A DNA stretch of 64,000 bases from Stereocaulon alpinum (Eukaryota; Ascomycota; Lecanoromycetes; Lecanorales; Stereocaulaceae): the NCBI GenBank assembly GCA_018257865.1, contig JAEUBA010000059.1, forward strand, positions 140,627 to 204,626, given 5' to 3'. Shown here in pieces: positions 10,124 to 21,032 of this stretch. Position 1 is the stretch's first letter; each line of letters opens with the position of its first letter. The notes under the pieces were generated by a model. The model was not told the DNA's origin, searched no databases, and saw only the letters and a program-made list of their open reading frames with translations. A program made the position numbers and the translations under genes.

Positions 10124-11170
10124 ATGACAGTCTCCACCAAATCACTAAACTCGCACCTCTCAGACTCGACCCTCCAGCCATTCCTCTCCCCCACCTTCTC
10201 CCCCATCGATTATCTAAACACTACCCTCCCAAAACATGAATCCGCTACCTCTCTCTCGAACACAGCCTCCCAAACCCAAACCCACATCTCAACACTCGCC
10301 GCCCAAACTTCGCGCCTTTCCACGACCCTTACAACCCTCACAGATGACATCCTCCGCACCAGCTCCCGCCTAGCTTACGAAGTCGAGCTCCTACGCGGCG
10401 AAGCACTTTCCCTAGTAGACTCTCTATCCTCTCGCGGTGACCTACAAGAGCATATCCTCAGCTTCGTGCCCAATGGCCTCGACACGACTCTATCACCAAC
10501 AACTACACCGACCTCGCCCATCTCCCCTGAAAGGAGAAAACACAGCTCCCAACCCTCCTCTCCCACAGGTACAAGACCGCAAGCTCCCTCCCAACCCCAA
10601 ATCCCGCCAGAAAAGCAAGAGCCACCAGCCCTCCCTCAACTCCGCACCCTCCTCCACGTCCGCTCACAACTGCAAACTGTAATCCGCACATTCAACCTCG
10701 CGCTCTCGTTCCCCATGCCACCCTCCCTACTCACGACTACAACGTCAAACATCATATCCGTGAACCCGCCAAACGCAGATTCAGACGCTGAAGCGAAGGG
10801 TCAAGCGGCGCTATCGCGGCTGAAGCAAGAGGTTATGGATCTACTAGCTGATACGGAGGGGAGAGGGGGCGGCGTTGAGAGGGCAATGGAGCGGATAGGG
10901 GAGTTGAGAGAGGTCTGTGTTGTCTGGAAAGGGACATCTGAGGAGAGGGCGAGGACGAAATGGGTTAATGGGCTGGAAGCGATTGTGGAAGATGAGGTTA
11001 GGCGGAGGGAAGAGGGGAAGAGGAGAGGTCCAGTCGGCGGTGCTGTGGGTGGGCAAGGGGTTAGGAGGGAGGTTAGTGCGGTTAAAGGGCTAGCGGATGC
11101 TGGGGAGGTCTCGAGGAGTGGGACGCCGGGATTCTTGAGGAGGTTGAGGGACGAGATTTACGCAGAATGA
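10124..11170 (+). CDS. COG7-like subunit of the conserved oligomeric Golgi complex
   Basis: A single-exon, 348-residue protein starting at an AACATG context. Features match the short fungal COG7-like family: the N-terminal FLSPTFSPIDYLNTTLP, then a helical segment LAAQTSRLSTTLTTLTDDIL running into RLAYEVELLRGEAL (coiled-coil, about residues 60-100). A Pro/Ser-rich linker (residues 120-170) follows, then LRTLLHVRSQLQTVIRTFNLAL, PMPPSLL, and VVWKGTSEERAR near residue 270. COG7 belongs to lobe B of the tethering complex for retrograde vesicles within the Golgi. The assignment rests on remembered family pattern rather than a catalytic motif. Another lobe-B subunit, COG8, lies near 54 kb. The stop is 176 bp from the stop of the convergent AT-hook gene. 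Confidence 0.6.
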   Translation: MTVSTKSLNSHLSDSTLQPFLSPTFSPIDYLNTTLPKHESATSLSNTASQTQTHISTLAAQTSRLSTTLTTLTDDILRTSSRLAYEVELLRGEALSLVDSLSSRGDLQEHILSFVPNGLDTTLSPTTTPTSPISPERRKHSSQPSSPTGTRPQAPSQPQIPPEKQEPPALPQLRTLLHVRSQLQTVIRTFNLALSFPMPPSLLTTTTSNIISVNPPNADSDAEAKGQAALSRLKQEVMDLLADTEGRGGGVERAMERIGELREVCVVWKGTSEERARTKWVNGLEAIVEDEVRRREEGKRRGPVGGAVGGQGVRREVSAVKGLADAGEVSRSGTPGFLRRLRDEIYAE

Positions 11171-11230
11171 GAAAATGATCGACACGATGAAATGCGCTCA
11201 AAATGAATGAATCGTCTACTAAACGCAATG

Positions 11231-11272
11231 CATGCAATGCACGCTATGCTCGCTATGCTCGCTATGCTACAG
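11231..11272 (+). repeat. Short 9-10 bp tandem repeat in a shared 3' flank
   Basis: Between the COG7-like and AT-hook stop codons the sequence repeats units of the form cgctatgct (three in a row) after atgcaatgca-type units. It is small and non-coding. Confidence 0.6.
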
Positions 11273-11346
11273 GCGTTCCATTATCCGCTTGCTATTCATC
11301 ATCGCCTCACACCAATTTCATAAACTAACAATGACACTCCATTCGA

Positions 11347-14300
11347 CTACCGCCACTGAATCCCCTTCTCCTTCCAGCTGGGCAGTCCATCAAAATCCCT
11401 CTTCTTCCTCTCGAGGTACTCACTCCGATTATGGGTCCAATCGATATCATCTTTCGTCCACAAGCGGTCACCCTGCTTCCGCAAGCCAATCTTCTCTCCC
11501 TTGCTCGGATCAACTTCCACCTCTCCCTTCATTACCATGCCAACCCAAAGAGCCACACACTGCTTAACAACCAGTCCCTCATCGATCCAGCGTTCTCCCG
11601 GCTGCTCAGCAAGTGCAAAACCGCGTTCCTCCAAGAGCACCATGAAGGCATCAGTGACGCCGCAATCAGCTTCGGTGATGATACGGCTCCAGCCTCCCTG
11701 GGTTTCGACTTTCATGCCGAGGTAAGCGGCAGTGATGTGGCAGCGGTTGTACGGAAAGATGTGGGAACCATAGAGGAGGGAGGCGTAATAGAGTGGTTGC
11801 AAGGCGCGGAAATGGCATTCCTCCCACGGCGTGAATTGACAAAGAGGCTCGTAGGGGCCGGAGCAAAGGATGTCTTCTTTTGTTGCTGGTGGTGGTAGGG
11901 ATGTGAAAGCACGCCAGATGGGAGCTGTGAGGCGGGAGACCCAGGACGCTTGAGTGTCCGCGACATTCAGGGGTACGATAGCGGAGGATGGTCTTTGGGC
12001 AGGTGCCTGGATTGGCTTTTGGATTTGCTTCTCGGTTGGCTTCTTGACTTGCCTTTTGCTTGGCTTCTGGACTGGCTTCTGGAGCAGAAGTGGATCGATG
12101 GCTGCCATGACATCCTCTTGGGGGTTCGTGAGACTATCAGCTGTCTTATCGCCCACTGAGATGGGATTAGAAATAGAGACTGTATGGACTGCCGGTGCCA
12201 GATCAGGGACCGGTATACTGTCGATTGTTCTGTTGCCAACTTGTGAGAAGGTAGTACTTTGCTCGAGAACGTCACTGAACTCTTCAGTGTACGTTGGGTC
12301 TTTTTTATCCAGCAAGTTCAATGGCTCGAACTTGACGTTCTCAGCCGGAATGGACATAGCTGAGAAGTCGACTTTCGATGTTTTGTTCAACGGATCCTTA
12401 CCGATAGGCCTGTTGACTTGATTGATCTGACGTTTGAGGAGCGCGCTTGTCGAGTCCTCTGCATTGTGTTCGGCCGAGATATCGCTGCTATCCACCTGCT
12501 TCTTGGGGGCTTTTGTCCTGGATCGGTCTGGCTGCCAGAAGAGATCTGCCTCTGTAGGCTCGACCTCGTCACTATACACGACCTCACTATTACGCCTCCA
12601 TGGACTCGGTAACTTGCTCCTCCGGGGTTTGACAACCTCAGGTTGTGGAAGAACTTCAGGAGCTTCAAGCGTTGACTCTCGCGACTGACTCGCTTCGGCT
12701 TGCCAAACGTCACTCCCATCCTCGTCCTCGTCATGCTCTGCTGCATCTGCATCATCGTCACTATCAATGACGACAATTTGACTCTTGTTAGCCAATTCAA
12801 TGCGCTGGCTCACAGCCTCCCTTTCGCGTTGCCATTCGGCTTCTCTGGCTAGCATTGTGTGGTCAATGCCCGAGGTGTTTGAGCCTGCTGCTTTATCGTG
12901 CGAAGACCGCAGTAGTGAAGGCTCTTTCATGAGTGAGACTTCTACGCTCGCGTCGTGTTCCTCGACGATAATTGGGTACTCCGGCTTCATTAGAGTATCC
13001 GCTTTCCAGCTCATGCGATCCTCCTCTGAATCTTCCACACTCCAGTCAGGGCTTGGAAGCTGATTGTTGGAAAGCAGAGGATATTGCACGGCCTGCTTGG
13101 GACCAAGAGCTTTAGTGCTGTCGTCTCTTGTGCCTTCCGGCCTAATCGCCGAACTATGCTCCGTCATTCTACCGGTAAAAGAGACATCATCTGCCTGTTT
13201 CGAACCTGATTCGGGCTTTTGCGACATCTGTCGTTGCCTCTTTGCGAGCTCTTCACCAAGTCTTAGCCCAGCTTTCAGTTCTCTTCTGGTGTCAGCCCCA
13301 AAACCACTGAAAAGATAGTTCAAATCGTCTGCGGGAGATCTTGCCTTGGAAATAGGAGACGAGCCTCTACGCTGAGAGGTTACATTGCGCATTTCCAAGA
13401 TTGCAGAACCTTTCTCTGATGAGCGGAAGGGCGAACCCAGCTCCCTTTGTTCTTTTGGGCCAAGCGCGCCCTGAAGTGCAGTTCCTGCACGTACAACGCG
13501 GGCTAGCTTTGGTGTTCCGTCTGTAGCTTGCTTCAGAGGACGTGGTGACTGTTGTGGAGCGTTCTGGAGCACTGGCGGTATCAAAGGCGGAGGCGCAATG
13601 GCGGGTGTATGATCATGGGCTTCTGAATACTTCTGTCGCTCCTGAAGTGGTGGTAGCCCTGGAGGTGGCGCTAACGATTCTGCATCCTGGTCAGGCACAT
13701 TCTGGTCTCCGCATTGCTCAACCGGACTAGCATTACGGTTCCCAGTAGATGCCAAAGACGATACAGAGACCATGCTGAAGCCTTCGCTCTCGAGTATAGT
13801 GTCGTACTCTTGATGCTCGTTCGTTGGATCCAATCCTTCTGGATCTTGTTGTTGCTCGCCACCAGCGTCAGGAGACTGGCTCTGGCGTCGAATCATAGCC
13901 CGCCACAGATCTTCGTCTTGCTTTTCAAGCAGTGATTCTTCGGGCGACGGTCTCCCAAATGCAGAAGTCTCTACGGGTTGCATCTCTTGCAGATAATCAT
14001 CAGTACTGTCGTCGACTGTCAGACCAGTAGCCTCAATACTACTGTCCCTATCCGAGTCCACTGCAGCCTTCATGGGCGTTATCTCCATTCTCCTAGCCCT
14101 GCTTTTCCTTCGCGTAGTTTTCCTCGCCGCCGCATCTTCGTCGGCTCCTTCGATATTTGGCGTATCCATGGATGGCTGAAGTTTCATGAATTGCGGTGTG
14201 TCCACAACGGGCTCTATGCTCTTTCTGGGCCGTCCTCTGGCCTTCTTAGCCGGAGTAGTCCGTGATGGCAAGAAGCTGTCATCCTGCTCCTCCAAGGATT

Positions 14301-14778
14301 CTGGGACTGTCTTCCTTCTCGCGTTTTTCTTGGGTTTTGGTGTACCACTCCTCTTCACAGGACCGTCCAATGACTTCCTGGGTCTTCCCCTCCCTCTGTT
14401 TCCCACTGCTGGTGGAGTATCGTCGCTACCCTTCAATGGAATGGATATCGTGGTGGTACGTTCTGTATGGCGCTTTGTTGGCGTTCTTTTGATGTCAGGG
14501 TCGTATTGCATTTCATTGACTTGTTCTGCCTGTACTGTCAGACGGATCCGCCATGGACTAGTTGACTGCGCTCTATGTTTTGGTGACTTTCTTGGCGAGG
14601 TGATCCGGGCGGGTGGTGTGCTGAGGTAGAATTCCTGAACGTGAGAATTGCCGGAGGTGTTGGTCAGTGCCTTTCTGGGCGTGAGAATGGCGCCTCTGGG
14701 TTTCGTTGGCGAAGGTGTTGAGATGTTCTCGTTCGAGAGGGCCAGTGGATCGGGCGATGACAGGAGCTGGTCGGCCAT
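11347..14778 (-). CDS. AT-hook DNA-binding protein, fungal
   Basis: A single-exon protein of 1143 residues from the ATG at 14778 (MADQLLSSPDPLALSNENIS); the frame extends upstream only through poor N-terminal sequence. Two canonical AT-hooks are visible, RGRGRPRKS near residue 130 and KARGRPRKS near residue 180, in a basic Ser/Thr-Pro region. They imply minor-groove binding to AT-rich DNA in the nucleus. The middle is long, charged and low-complexity, with acidic runs (DSDDDADAAEHDEDEDG near residue 700). The last 200 residues form a compact conserved block (WVSRLTAPIWRAFTSL, CQFTPWEECHFRALQPLYYA, GGWSRIITEADCGVTDAF) that does not match a named domain I know. A chromatin or centromere/cohesin-related role is possible but not shown. 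Confidence 0.75.
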   Translation of the reverse strand: MADQLLSSPDPLALSNENISTPSPTKPRGAILTPRKALTNTSGNSHVQEFYLSTPPARITSPRKSPKHRAQSTSPWRIRLTVQAEQVNEMQYDPDIKRTPTKRHTERTTTISIPLKGSDDTPPAVGNRGRGRPRKSLDGPVKRSGTPKPKKNARRKTVPESLEEQDDSFLPSRTTPAKKARGRPRKSIEPVVDTPQFMKLQPSMDTPNIEGADEDAAARKTTRRKSRARRMEITPMKAAVDSDRDSSIEATGLTVDDSTDDYLQEMQPVETSAFGRPSPEESLLEKQDEDLWRAMIRRQSQSPDAGGEQQQDPEGLDPTNEHQEYDTILESEGFSMVSVSSLASTGNRNASPVEQCGDQNVPDQDAESLAPPPGLPPLQERQKYSEAHDHTPAIAPPPLIPPVLQNAPQQSPRPLKQATDGTPKLARVVRAGTALQGALGPKEQRELGSPFRSSEKGSAILEMRNVTSQRRGSSPISKARSPADDLNYLFSGFGADTRRELKAGLRLGEELAKRQRQMSQKPESGSKQADDVSFTGRMTEHSSAIRPEGTRDDSTKALGPKQAVQYPLLSNNQLPSPDWSVEDSEEDRMSWKADTLMKPEYPIIVEEHDASVEVSLMKEPSLLRSSHDKAAGSNTSGIDHTMLAREAEWQREREAVSQRIELANKSQIVVIDSDDDADAAEHDEDEDGSDVWQAEASQSRESTLEAPEVLPQPEVVKPRRSKLPSPWRRNSEVVYSDEVEPTEADLFWQPDRSRTKAPKKQVDSSDISAEHNAEDSTSALLKRQINQVNRPIGKDPLNKTSKVDFSAMSIPAENVKFEPLNLLDKKDPTYTEEFSDVLEQSTTFSQVGNRTIDSIPVPDLAPAVHTVSISNPISVGDKTADSLTNPQEDVMAAIDPLLLQKPVQKPSKRQVKKPTEKQIQKPIQAPAQRPSSAIVPLNVADTQASWVSRLTAPIWRAFTSLPPPATKEDILCSGPYEPLCQFTPWEECHFRALQPLYYASLLYGSHIFPYNRCHITAAYLGMKVETQGGWSRIITEADCGVTDAFMVLLEERGFALAEQPGERWIDEGLVVKQCVALWVGMVMKGEVEVDPSKGEKIGLRKQGDRLWTKDDIDWTHNRSEYLERKKRDFDGLPSWKEKGIQWR

Positions 14779-15109
14779 ATCGTGATATAGCGCCAGTAGC
14801 CTTATTACAACACAGACGCACAATGAATGGTCAAGTGAACAGTTGCTTCAAGAGCACTGTGTGTCAGTACCACATTGCGCGGTTGTTAACGTTCTGTGGA
14901 GACGTTGAAATGTTTGTTTACTTTGAGAGTCTTGGCACACGCTAAACCCCGCGATCATCGGAGATAAGTCTCCGAGTCCTGCTAAAAGCTATCCATGCAT
15001 CATGGCTCGAAATCGAAACAAAGTACTAACCCTGAAGTGAGCCACTTGAGAATTGTTTATTACTAATTCTCTATTACATTGGGGCTTTTCCACGTCTTCC
15101 CTCTGCGCC
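14779..15109. other. Intergenic, promoter of AT-hook gene
   Basis: A 331-bp spacer between two minus-strand genes: upstream region of the AT-hook gene and 3' flank of the aldose epimerase. No coding signal is seen. Confidence 0.5.
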
Positions 15110-16282
15110 CTATCTTGAGCTAACGATACTGAAATCATATTGTGCAAACACCACCGCAGGTTCAGAGTCTACCGTGTAGATCTGGTACTGGTCTTGGCCC
15201 CATTGTGGATTGTTGATGCCATCAATCCATTGCTGGGTCTCAATAACAACACATCCATACTGTGGCACGTACGTTGTCGACCCATTGGTCGAGTGCTGCT
15301 GGCTCTGCTTCACCGGAATCGTGCCCTTCAGGTTATCACAGGTGTAGATCTGGAGGCTCTGCTGATTCGTTGTAATGTCGAGTTGAATGCCAGTAACGTC
15401 GGATGACATCGTTAGCACACTAAGGTCTGTCGCTTCTGGCGCCGAGTATCGAGGACGGTCGAGGATAAACGCGTTATCGTAGCCTATACAACCAAGACCA
15501 CATGCATTAATTGCCTGTTTAATATCTCTGCCGATCTTTTTGGGAGATGTGAAGTCGAGAAAAGTGCCATCGACAATGCCAATCGTGCCGTTCGGGACCT
15601 CGATGCTATCTATCTCGATGTACCGCGCCGCGTATGGCATGTAAAGCGTGTTATTCAAGATCGTTAGGTCTGACGGATTGGCGAACGCATCGAGATTCCA
15701 GTAGACGTGATTAGCAAGCATGATCGGAGTTGGCTCGTCGAGTGGTATAGACACTAAGCGCGACGTCCATTGAGGTCCAGCAGACACGGTGTATGTCGCA
15801 AAGGTTATTACCGTCCCTGGAAACCCTTCGAAGCCTTGATCTAGCAGCGAGAAGGTAATCGTGGTTTCGTTTGCTGATACCACGGTCCAATTCCTCTGAT
15901 CATAGCCAATGTTACCGCCATGCAAGGTATCGGCTCCGTGGTGTTCATTCTCTGGGATATGTGAAGTGACGCCCTCCACAGTAAAGGTGCCGTTCTTGAT
16001 GCGATTGGCATAACGGCCCACAATGGGACCGAAGTATGTGTGAACCGTTTCAGTGTCTTTGAGATAAGCGCTACCATCATCGTAGCCGAGTACGACGTCC
16101 TGTGGACAGCCATTCTTGTCGTTTACGTACAGATTGGTGAGACGCGCGCCGTACGGTATGAAGCTTGCATTGATGCCAGGTGCAGATATTGTATATTTAG
16201 TGAACACACTTGAGCTGCCTGAGTTCTGGGCAATAGCTCTCAAAGAAAAATATAGCACCGGAATTAGAGTAATCAAGAGCAT
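15110..16282 (-). CDS. Secreted aldose 1-epimerase (mutarotase)
   Basis: This enzyme interconverts the alpha and beta anomers of aldoses such as galactose and glucose. The ATG at 16282 opens directly on a signal peptide (MLLITLIPVLYFSLRAIAQ), so the protein should be extracellular. The longer frame begins at a GTG and was not used. It has 390 residues, one exon. Family motifs in order are GARLTNLYV, DVVLGYDD, YFGPIVGRYANRI, NEHHGADTLHGG (first active-site His), ANHVYWNL (catalytic His), GYDNAFILDR and CVVIETQQWIDGIN (catalytic Glu in the ETQ motif). Many N-x-S/T sequons fit secretion. Intracellular GalM proteins lack the leader, so a role in extracellular sugar use is likely. Confidence 0.92.
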   Translation of the reverse strand: MLLITLIPVLYFSLRAIAQNSGSSSVFTKYTISAPGINASFIPYGARLTNLYVNDKNGCPQDVVLGYDDGSAYLKDTETVHTYFGPIVGRYANRIKNGTFTVEGVTSHIPENEHHGADTLHGGNIGYDQRNWTVVSANETTITFSLLDQGFEGFPGTVITFATYTVSAGPQWTSRLVSIPLDEPTPIMLANHVYWNLDAFANPSDLTILNNTLYMPYAARYIEIDSIEVPNGTIGIVDGTFLDFTSPKKIGRDIKQAINACGLGCIGYDNAFILDRPRYSAPEATDLSVLTMSSDVTGIQLDITTNQQSLQIYTCDNLKGTIPVKQSQQHSTNGSTTYVPQYGCVVIETQQWIDGINNPQWGQDQYQIYTVDSEPAVVFAQYDFSIVSSR

Positions 16283-17045
16283 ACTGCGAACTGGTTGCAA
16301 CTTTCTGGTTGTGTAAAAATGAGTGGGGACCACGCCGGAGCTTGGAGAAATACAAGATTTAGACGATGAGTGAGCTAGTGAAAAGGACCTACCATCGCAG
16401 GGGTTGGCCGCTCTTTATACTCGTCAAGGGTCCAATGCTGGAGCTGTGTGAAGCTCGATGGAGTCGGTGAGGTCGCGTCATTCATAGGAACGAGGCTTCT
16501 CGTTCCACTCTGACAGACACCAGGCGCATGCAGGACAGGAGACCGCTACTATGCTTTACTTAGCCTAAAATGAAAAGCTCCATATGCAACTAACGGCAAG
16601 GACGGTAAGAATCGGTGTGTCTTCCGATTAGCTATCGACCTGGATAGCATTGAAGGCATAGAGGGGATGACAGTGAATCTGGAAATGAGATCCGGGGAAG
16701 GCGATGACGTTCAGAGCGGGGAATCCTTGCTTCGCCTTGTCCACCTTCCGTATGAAGAACACTCGCCCAATGAAATCTCAACGCATGACGGCTCATGATG
16801 TGCATCTACTATGCAATATTGAGGGGCCCTCGAGTCAGGTGAACTTTGAGAAGAAGCGTGATGGTCGCCTCCTTTACGAGTTATGAAGCGGAGAAGCTTC
16901 AATACCTATATCGTATCGTACTGCTATGGGCAGCTTCCTGATATACAGTCTTGCCCAACAGTTCCAATTCGACGCCAGACTATAGCCTTGAGCCTTGACA
17001 ACGCCAATGCCATGCAATTTGATAACACTTAGGTTGCCCTCAGGC
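16283..17045. other. Intergenic between aldose epimerase and VMA6
   Basis: A 763-bp spacer: promoter of the aldose epimerase plus the 3' flank of VMA6. Short frames at 16704-16902 have no family resemblance. I see no gene. Confidence 0.5.
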
Positions 17046-18290
17046 TTAAAATACACTGATGTAATTGCCAATCCGCTCCTTTTGTTGCTGTGCAATGCAC
17101 TCGGCAATCCATGTTATATTCCGGATTTCCTATGTCCAAATTAGCCATCTATACCTAAGACAATGGAGGATGAGAATTACCTGTTCTCTTAATTTGACCC
17201 ATGCGTAGATGACAGCGTGCGTGAATTGGCGAGTGAAGACCGTCTTCGATATCTCCATTTCTTTCTGATAGAACATATCTTCCAAACTCTTACTTTCAGC
17301 TCCGCCACCGGCCATATTGCCAACACCAGAAGTACCTCCGCTCATGCCGACTTGATCGAAATATGACTTGTAATCGTGGTTGCCACTGACCGCAAGTGCT
17401 ACGCCTTCGAGATCATCTGCTCTCGACAGCATTAAAGTGCCCTCAGGGTACAGTCCGCCAAAACCTGGGTATAGCTTCTTTCGATCTTGTTTCGACAGCT
17501 CTGTGCCAAAAGAATTGAGGGTGATGTTGATAGCCCTTCTATCTGCCTCAAATCCAAGTACCTCTGCCATGACTTCGGACGTAGGAGTACCCTTGAGCTC
17601 GGGGTTCTCTGTGACGAACTTGTAAAAGTCCTCGAGGTAGTTCTTGTACAGTGTGTTGCGAATGATCTCGATGTTCAGCTCATCGAGATCCTGGTGGCTT
17701 AACGAGCCCTTGAAATATGGCGCCAGAGGAGTCTCTATCAGTACAGAGTTGTATAACTCCTCAATATTCGTGGCAACGCACAGCACAGGCATCGTTTCGA
17801 ACCATCCCAAAGGATGACATCGCTCTAAAAGCTCTCTGGTATCCCTTTCGTGAAGTGTGCCGGTGATGAGTAATGCCACGTTATCGATCATATAGCCGTA
17901 CGTGAGATACTCCATGAATTTCGCAATAGATCCTACTGCTTGAGCTTGGAGATAGCGGAACTCTGCGACAAGCTTGTCAGTAGTCTTGTTGGCAAGTGAT
18001 GAAGTAGACGGATTAGGCGGTAAAGAGGCGAGAAAATCGCCGTAGGCGGGCGAGAGCTGCAACTTGACATCTGTAGGCCATGAGCGATAATGGACTCATA
18101 TGTTTGGAAGACGATGGTACCGTCTATCGTTTCGCATTGTATAAGATTGTTGTAGTTCTGTCCCGTGAGAAGGGTGTTTCGATATCCCCGGACTATGCCT
18201 TCGATATATCTATAGAAATCAGCCTTCTGAACTACTCAGCTGTACATGGAGTCCTTACCCCCCGTTGACATTGAAGAAGAGCCCTTCCAT
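17046..18290 (-). CDS. VMA6: V-type proton ATPase subunit d
   Basis: Subunit d sits on the c-ring of the vacuolar proton pump and couples the V1 stalk to V0. Four exons (18290-18259, 18209-18121, 18070-17181, 17129-17046), with introns of 49, 50 and 51 bp, give 364 residues, the usual fungal length. Exon 1 encodes MEGLFFNVNGG, exon 2 YIEGIVRGYRNTLLTGQNYN, and exon 3 begins DVKLQLSPAYGDFLASLPPN. Exon 4 ends ECIAQQQKERIGNYISVF, the standard C-terminus. Every junction preserves frame and matches the family. It is divergent from NOP58, with 221 bp between the start codons. Confidence 0.97.
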
Positions 18291-18511
18291 CGCGACGCAG
18301 AGCTTGGCAGGTTGGTGCTTTGGAGATGTAGGCCGAAGTCGTTAGGTATGCCTGCAATGGCAGACTGCCAAGGCGGAGAAAAGACGCTAAGCCGCATGTG
18401 AATTTAGCGAAGTTTTCCCAAAACCTCACGAAAAGTTACTTGAAACCATTGAAGAAGCGGCACCCTCAAAATCATAGACGACAACGACGCCTTCGCACTT
18501 CCTCGCCCACC
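18291..18511. promoter_or_regulatory. Compact bidirectional promoter of VMA6 and NOP58
   Basis: Only 221 bp separate the two start codons, so both promoters and 5' leaders must fit here. It contains short pyrimidine and A-rich stretches; I could not assign a specific factor site. Confidence 0.6.
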
Positions 18512-21032
18512 ATGGGCCTCTTCATACTTCAGTGGGCAACTACGGAGACCCTCTTCGCACCTTCTTGTATGCTAATAATCACTTAGAGAAACGCCTGTAG
18601 GGTACGCACTCTTGAAAGCTAAGAGCTCGAAAATACTCAAGCAAGATGGATTCTCAGCCGAAGACGAGACTGCTGAGGGTATATGCAACTTGTAAGTACA
18701 TACCGTTGCTATCGCAATGCATTGGCCATTTCCACGGTGCTAGGTGGGTGCTATGGATGCTGGGGACTAACTGTGGGCTTCTCGTTCTACAGGCTCAAGC
18801 TCAAAGACTTCCAGAAATTCGACAGCGCTGCTACAGGTGAGTAATTTGCGCTGCTCCTATGATACCTGCCGTTAGTGTACTGACCAGAACAGCTCTCGAA
18901 CAGACGGCCGCGCTTGTGGAGGGCAAAGTCACACCGCGATTGACTGGATTGCTGGATTTGATCAAGGACGAGAAGAAAGCGTCACTGGCGGTTGCTGACC
19001 CCAAGCTTGGTATTATGATATCCTTCACCTCAAACTCAACCGTCTAACAGCTTATTTCCCTACAGCTTCCGCCATCAATAAATTGCCCCAATTATCGCTC
19101 ACACTGATTTCTGATAACACTACCTCCGACCTCTACCGAGCCATTCGTAATCATCTACCTTCTCTTATTCCCGGCCTTCTACCACAAGATATTTCCACAA
19201 TGTCACTAGGTCTTTCACACTCGCTTTCCAGACACAAATTGAAATTTTCTCCGGACAAGGTCGATACCATGATCGTTCAAGCTATTGCTCTCCTGGATGA
19301 CCTCGACAAGGAACTGAACACATACGCTATGCGAGTAAAAGAATGGTACGGCTGGCATTTTCCGGAAATGGGCAGGATCTTAAACGACAACTTGGCCTAT
19401 GCGCGAGTCATACTTGCGATGGGCATGAGGACCAGTGCTGCAAATGCGGACCTCGCTGAAATATTACCCGAAGAGATTGAAAATGCCGTCAAAGCTGCTG
19501 CTGAGATCTCTATGGGCACTGAAATTACCACCGAAGACCTTGACAATATCCAAGCACTCGCTGAGCAAGTCGTCAGCTTCTCCGAATACAGGTCACAACT
19601 TTCAGGCTACCTATCTGCTCGAATGGCTGCCATCGCCCCGAATTTGACTGCTCTCGTGGGTGACCTCGTTGGCGCCAGACTGATTGCCCATGCAGGCAGT
19701 CTTATGAATCTAGCAAAAAGTCCCGCAAGCACTATTCAGATCTTGGGGGCTGAGAAAGCTTTGTTCCGCGCACTTAAGACTAAACATGACACGCCCAAAT
19801 ATGGATTGATCTACCACGCTTCATTGATAGGACAGGCTACTGGAAAGAACAAGGGCAAGATCGCTCGAATGTTAGCCACCAAGGCAACTCTAGGGCTCCG
19901 CGTCGACGCCTTAGCAGACTGGAGTCAGGAGGGAGAAGGCAAGGGCGATATGGTTACAGAGGAAGAAAAGTCAGCACTTGGCGTTGATAATCGACTCAAG
20001 CTCGAGCGACGTTTAGCAAGTCTTGAGGGAAAGCCACTGAAGTCGAAGGGTGTCGCTATTGCTCCCAATGGGGTCTCTTTCACGCCAGGGAAATGGGAAG
20101 TCAAGGAAGCTCGGAAATACAACCCGGATGCTGATGGTCTTGCTGGTGATGAACCAGCTGCCGCTGTGCCTGTCTCCAAGAAGCCTAGTAAAGACAAGGT
20201 CAATGGGGTCAAGTTGATCGAAGAAGTTTCAGAAGAGCCTGCATCAAAGAAGTCGAAAAAGGACAAGAAAGCCAAACTAGAGGTTATCAAGCCAATCGAA
20301 GAGGTGGTACAAGATGCAATGGACGAGGAGATGGAAAGCTCGGGCGAAGAAGAGCAAAAGAGCTCCGATGAGGAAATGGAGGATGATGAAAAGGAACCAC
20401 AGTCATCCTCACCAGCGCGTGCCGGAGCAACTGAGCCAAAGACTAACGGAGCTACGAAGGCTTCCGCCAAAGAAGAAGATGAAATATCTGAGACTATTTC
20501 GACCGTTTCGGCAGACACCCCTGACTCGCCACCGTCTCCGACTCAGCAAGAGACCAAGTGGCAACCATCTATATTAGGCAATACCAAGGTCGCAAAGAAG
20601 GCTCGAAAGGAGGAGAGGCATGCACGAAAGCTTGCATTATCAGAAGAGAAAAGCAGAGTAAAGAAGGAAAGGAGAGAGAAGCTCGCACGAAGACTCGACC
20701 GTAAGGAGAGGCGGCAGAAGAGGGCAGAGCAAATAGAGCGGCGGGAAGAAAGACATGATGAGAAGTTCGGTGACCTTGCTAAGCAGGCCGGGCTAACAAT
20801 CAGCCGGTACAAACGAAAGCTTGAAAGAGGCGAGATCACGTTTGGGGCCGATGGTAAACCTGTGGCTATCAGCAAGAAGGAGATCAAGAAGGCGAGGAAA
20901 GACGCTGAGAAAGCTGCTGCTCCAAATGGCGACGCTGGGAGCAGTAAGAAGAGAAAGCGAGATGATGAGGCGTTAGAGGCTGTGGAGAAGTCCGAAAAGA
21001 AAAAAAAGAAGCATCACAAGGTGAAGGATTGA
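18512..21032 (+). CDS. NOP58: Nucleolar protein NOP58 (box C/D snoRNP core)
   Basis: NOP58 is a core protein of box C/D snoRNPs that guide rRNA 2'-O-methylation. Five exons (18512-18531, 18587-18691, 18793-18836, 18893-19009, 19066-21032) encode 750 residues. The tiny first exon gives MGLFIL, continuing QETPVGYALLKAK after a 55-bp intron with donor GTGGGC and branch TGCTAATAA. The NOP5 N-terminal domain and the Nop domain are intact: ISTMSLGLSHSLSRHKLKFS, MRVKEWYGWHFPE, LVGARLIAHAGSL, QILGAEKALFRALK and HDTPKYGLIYHASLIG. After about residue 430 a long charged, Lys/Glu-rich tail runs to the end (...KSEKKKKKHHKVKD). It is about 150-200 residues longer than in most homologues (530-590) and looks like an expanded KKE tail. 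Confidence 0.96.

Noticed and set aside
16283..16333. Longer aldose epimerase start
   Set aside because: It is a GTG and would bury the signal peptide; the ATG at 16282 opens it directly.
19925..20518. 197-residue Ser-rich minus-strand frame
   Set aside because: Exact antisense of the NOP58 Lys/Glu-rich region; Ser/Phe-rich content is what antisense of such codons gives.
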